Below, in pieces: positions 60,941 through 64,000 of a stretch of DNA of 64,000 bases. The translations under genes were made by a program, and so were the position numbers. The notes below the pieces were generated by a model. That model was not told the origin of the DNA and did not search any database. It worked only from the letters and a program-made list of their open reading frames with translations. Position 1 is the first letter of the stretch; each line of letters starts with the position of its first letter. The stretch is from Eulemur rufifrons (taxonomy: Eukaryota > Chordata > Mammalia > Primates > Lemuridae): contig NC_091002.1 of assembly GCF_041146395.1 (NCBI RefSeq), positions 1,668,501 to 1,732,500 of the forward strand. The letters run 5' to 3'.

Positions 60941-61075
60941 TAACTTTTTGAACCTCAGTTTCTTCATGAGTAAAGGGACCTAAACTGCAAGAATAGTCAA
61001 ACAAATTATAAAGCTTTTAGCACAAGGCCAGGTAGTGTAGGTGCTCAACAAGTGGTAGCTATTATTATCACCTAT
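60941..61075 (+). repeat. MIR SINE fragment
   Basis: 'tttttgaacctcagtttctt', 'gtgtaggtgctcaacaagtg': forward MIR 3' part. Confidence 0.65.
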
Positions 61076-61359
61076 TTTTTAGAGCAACAACCAGAAAGCT
61101 AAGACATCAATGCAACATTTGAAGATGATTTTCTTGTACAGGTTAAGAAAGTATGGACTGAAAATGCAGCTGAGTTACAGGAAAATTACTCCCTTCATAA
61201 AAAGTTTTACCATAGACTTCCTTTAAATAGGGGTCCCCTCCATTGCACATTTAATATATAATTAGATACTGCTTACTCATAACATTTTTCTAATCAAAAG
61301 CTATTAATTCTTCTCCATTTCCTACCACAGCAAATAACTCATCTGTCAGGAGTTTTACT

Positions 61360-61560
61360 TGTTCTGTTTTGCTTTTCATTTCAAAAGTAATATGTGCTCA
61401 TTAAAGAAATTCTGGCTAATATAACAGAAGCAGAAAAATATTAATATATCACCCATAGTCCCATCACCCAGAAATAGTCATGGTTAACATTTTGGTGTAT
61501 TCCCTTCTAGTCATTATTTCCATGCCTAGAGATTTTTGGTTTTGTATACATAGTTTTAGT
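61360..61560 (+). repeat. Ancient LINE-derived passage
   Basis: 'aaaagtaatatgtgctcatt', 'tcacccatagtcccatcacc', and 'ggttaacattttggtgtatt' belong to a widespread ancient repeat. Family name uncertain. Confidence 0.5.
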
Positions 61561-61829
61561 TGTAACTGGTTTTGGCAGTTTTTTTCTTTTTAATCTAACA
61601 TGATAATACAAATAATTCTTCTCATGTCATGACCTACTCTTCAGTATGCCACATTTACCTAGTGATTTCTCCACACTGGGAATAATGCTGTAGTGTCTCT
61701 GTGTAAAGCACAGAGATAGCTGCCACCACTATCATCAAAATCATCACCATTATTACCATTAAGACTGATGCTGCTAACTTTTAAACTCAGAAGGACCTTC
61801 CAATTCTAGAAGGTATGTCAACGTTCATT

Positions 61830-62500
61830 TTCACCTTCTTCAGGTTTGCTCTCACAATTAAATCTTTAGTTCATCTAGAAATTTACTTTACTATGTATAT
61901 GGTAAGAGATAAAACCTAAAAATTCCTTTTTTTCCCCCAAAGTGCTAACCAATTATCCCTCAAACCATCACTGAATAAACCTTCCTTTTCTTACTCATAT
62001 ACAACGTGTCCTTTAGAATGGATAAAATTTAAACACACACCTGTGGCCTGATAGGTTTTGCTGAACAATTACACAAGCATATATTATTATATTAAAATAT
62101 TTTAGTATCTGATAAGGATGGTACCTTCTACTCCAACACACTCACCCTTCAACTCTTTTTTGAAAAATTAATTAGCTAATTTCACACATCTTTTTTTCTA
62201 GGTGAATTTCAGAAATACTTTCAGTTTCCTCTCAAAAAGGTCTGTTGCTATTTTGATCAGAATTGCATTAAATTTACTAATAATAGATGTCTTACAATAC
62301 CTTTCCTTCCCTTCCAAGTATATAATATATATTTCTATTTATTCAAATCTTCTATATCTGTCTAGAAAATTTTGCAGTTTTCTTCATCTGGGTCATTTAC
62401 ATTTCTTTTTAAGGTTATTACTATTATAGAAATGCTTTTTGTTACTACTATAAATGTTTGATTATATTTTTAATGGTCATTCATTAGAAATAGAATCACC
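61830..62500 (-). repeat. L1/HAL1-type ORF2 remnant, antisense
   Basis: 'tttagttcatctagaaattt', 'tattttgatcagaattgcat', 'taaatttactaataatagat', and 'ttgcagttttcttcatctgg' are the reverse-strand reading of L1 ORF2/3' sequence. No open frame of note. Confidence 0.65.
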
Positions 62501-62559
62501 ATTGATGTCTGTCCACTTATTTTGTACAAAGGCTCTCAAGGCCCTCTGTTATCAGGATA

Positions 62560-62780
62560 TAAAGCATCTCCCAAACTTATTTCACACCAGTGACCAAGAA
62601 GCCCTCACTGGCCTCGTCAGGCCAGTTTCCTTATCGTCACCAAGGCACACCGGGCTTATGCTTGCCACCTATCCGATTTTACTTGTCCTTCAAGGCTCGG
62701 CTCCCACGGAAAAGCTTTCCTGACTAGTCTGCCCCTAATTACATCCCCTTTTTCACTCAACCAGCACTAATAATAAGTTC
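62560..62780 (+). repeat. L2 LINE-like fragment
   Basis: 'ttactt-gtccttcaaggctc' and 'aaaagctttcctgactagtc' match the L2 3' order. Confidence 0.55.
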
Positions 62781-62929
62781 TAATACATTTGATATTTTCA
62801 AATAATTTGGCAATAATCTTCCTTTTATCAATATTAGGACATCTAAGTTTTTATATTTGAGAAAAGATTGAACAGAAAACAAACTCAATTTATGTTTTTT
62901 GTGTTTTTAAGAGGTTATGATAACTTTGA

Positions 62930-63290
62930 AACAAATTTGGTAAAAATATACTATCTGTTTAAAATAGTGATAAGCTGAAAGCAGCCTAAATAGCTTTCAA
63001 TAGGGGTTCAGGTAAATCAATTACGTGATATTATTTTTAATAAATATGCAGCCAAATAAACTGGTGGTAAGAGCAAAATGTACTGATATAGAAAAATGTT
63101 CAAAGTATATTATTAAGTAAAAAAGGTAAGAAGGGGGTACGGAGAGAGAGGTTATATAACAGTATTTCAGAAACGTCCTGTTTTTAATAGGACTTTTAAA
63201 AGTCTGTAAAGTTAAACATTTTGTGTTATAATAATGGTTACTTCTGGCCAGTAGTACTAAATGTGAACTATTTTCTTTTTTATTCTGTTT
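62930..63290 (+). repeat. Old L1 3' UTR-type remnant
   Basis: 'gtgataagctgaaagcagcc', 'tatagaaaaatgttcaaagt', 'tattattaagtaaaaaaggt' are typical of ancient L1 3' UTRs. Confidence 0.55.
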
Positions 63291-64000
63291 AATGAACACT
63301 TACTACTTTGATAATCAGATTTTAAAAGTCAACTTCAAAAATGTGCCCTGCTAATAGTTCATTATAAGAGTATATAATCACTATTAAATCAAATACATTT
63401 GTGAAAACATACCAAATGCCAACTTTGAAAAAAAAAAAAACCTCATTTTTTTCATCTAGATAAAAAATTCCAAGTATGTAGGGACTTGGGGGAAATGTCA
63501 CAAAGCAGTAGGCAGTTATCATTGCAAAAAGCATTTAAAAATATATCCTGGGAATTTTAGAAAGAAGAGTACTGAATCACAGAACCATCCTACTAAGAAG
63601 GTCCTTAAAGATTATCTAGCCGAAATCTTTCATTAAGCAAATAAGAAAAGTGAGATCCAGAGAGCTTAGGTGAGTTCACCAAGATCACAGAGTAAATTAT
63701 TGGCAAAATCTAAAAGTATTCATAATTCAAAACTTACACCTTTTAGTTCCTTTCTCAATTTCTCTGAGTTAAGATATTCTGCAGCATGTCACTTCTACTT
63801 AAACTATAAAATTTATTGCTGGAGAAGACACCCAAGAAAAGGCAAATGCTCCTGTTACCAGTGTTCTTATCATTTGACTATAAATTAGAAATGTTATAAC
63901 ATTGTGAAATAGAAAGACTCACTCTCTTGGTTAAGTATAGCTTGTGAGTTCCATGATAAGAACATTTTGACAAACAGACATATGTTACACTGTAATAAGT
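63291..64000. other. Unassigned right edge
   Basis: A MIR3-like reverse passage at about 63560-63710 ('ccttaaagattatctagccg', 'caccaagatcacagagtaaa'). Otherwise nothing is recognised. No sign of an STX18 first exon. Confidence 0.4.

Noticed and set aside
60700..60990. GC-richer segment considered as STX18 exon 1
   Set aside because: Translation on the minus strand does not give the expected first 56 residues, there is no CpG cluster, and no donor leading to a phase-0 junction.

Overview
The window is ordinary-looking nuclear DNA of a strepsirrhine primate, most likely a lemur. It is AT-rich, has no dense gene content, and is full of interspersed repeats. The lineage call rests on the Alu elements: they carry the strepsirrhine-style head, and most of the full-length ones have an extra segment of about 36 bases in the A-rich linker. 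It is supported by an L1 3' end (18.6-19.0 kb) with a tail ending in TTTTGTACCCCCATAATGAG and a tandem repeat in its 3' UTR. Both signatures are recalled from lemur genomes, not searched.

Only one coding segment can be named. A 68-base exon on the minus strand (1350-1417) has perfect splice sites and encodes residues matching about 57-78 of syntaxin-18 (STX18), an ER Qa-SNARE. Everything to its right, 62.6 kb, is upstream of that exon on the transcript and holds no recognisable STX18 first exon or CpG island. The simplest reading is that nearly the whole window is the first (upstream) intron of STX18, with the left 1.3 kb being the next intron. In human this locus is on chromosome 4p16, next to MSX1.

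Layout: 1-9.8 kb has a dense mix of Alu, MIR, L2, old L1, a MaLR-type LTR, and a MER1-type DNA transposon nested in a MIR. From 9.8 to 16.3 kb is mostly unique sequence with CTCF-like cores and an exon-like plus-strand segment. From 16.3 to 20.8 kb are two Alus, MIRs, (AC)n/(GT)n tracts and the lemur L1 inserted in a hAT element. 21-25.6 kb is repeat-poor. 25.7-31 kb is mixed repeats. 32-33.8 kb has an exon-like pair on the minus strand and a MER2-like element. 36.3-40.6 kb is a nested stack: an L1 is interrupted by another old L1-like element, two Tigger-type transposons, and a copied 160-base block that is identical to sequence 1,474 bases downstream. 41-46 kb has old repeats, a diverged local duplication and a young Alu. 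46.2-53.4 kb is strikingly free of recognisable repeats. 53.4-64 kb returns to MIR/L2/L1/Alu.

No prokaryotic-type system, CRISPR array, tRNA/rRNA gene or intact mobile-element coding region was seen. Nearly all long open frames are chance frames or lie inside repeats. The observations most worth checking are the exact 160-base duplication, a stepwise series of Alu linker duplications, an inverted Alu pair bracketing the STX18 exon, and three unplaced exon-like segments.
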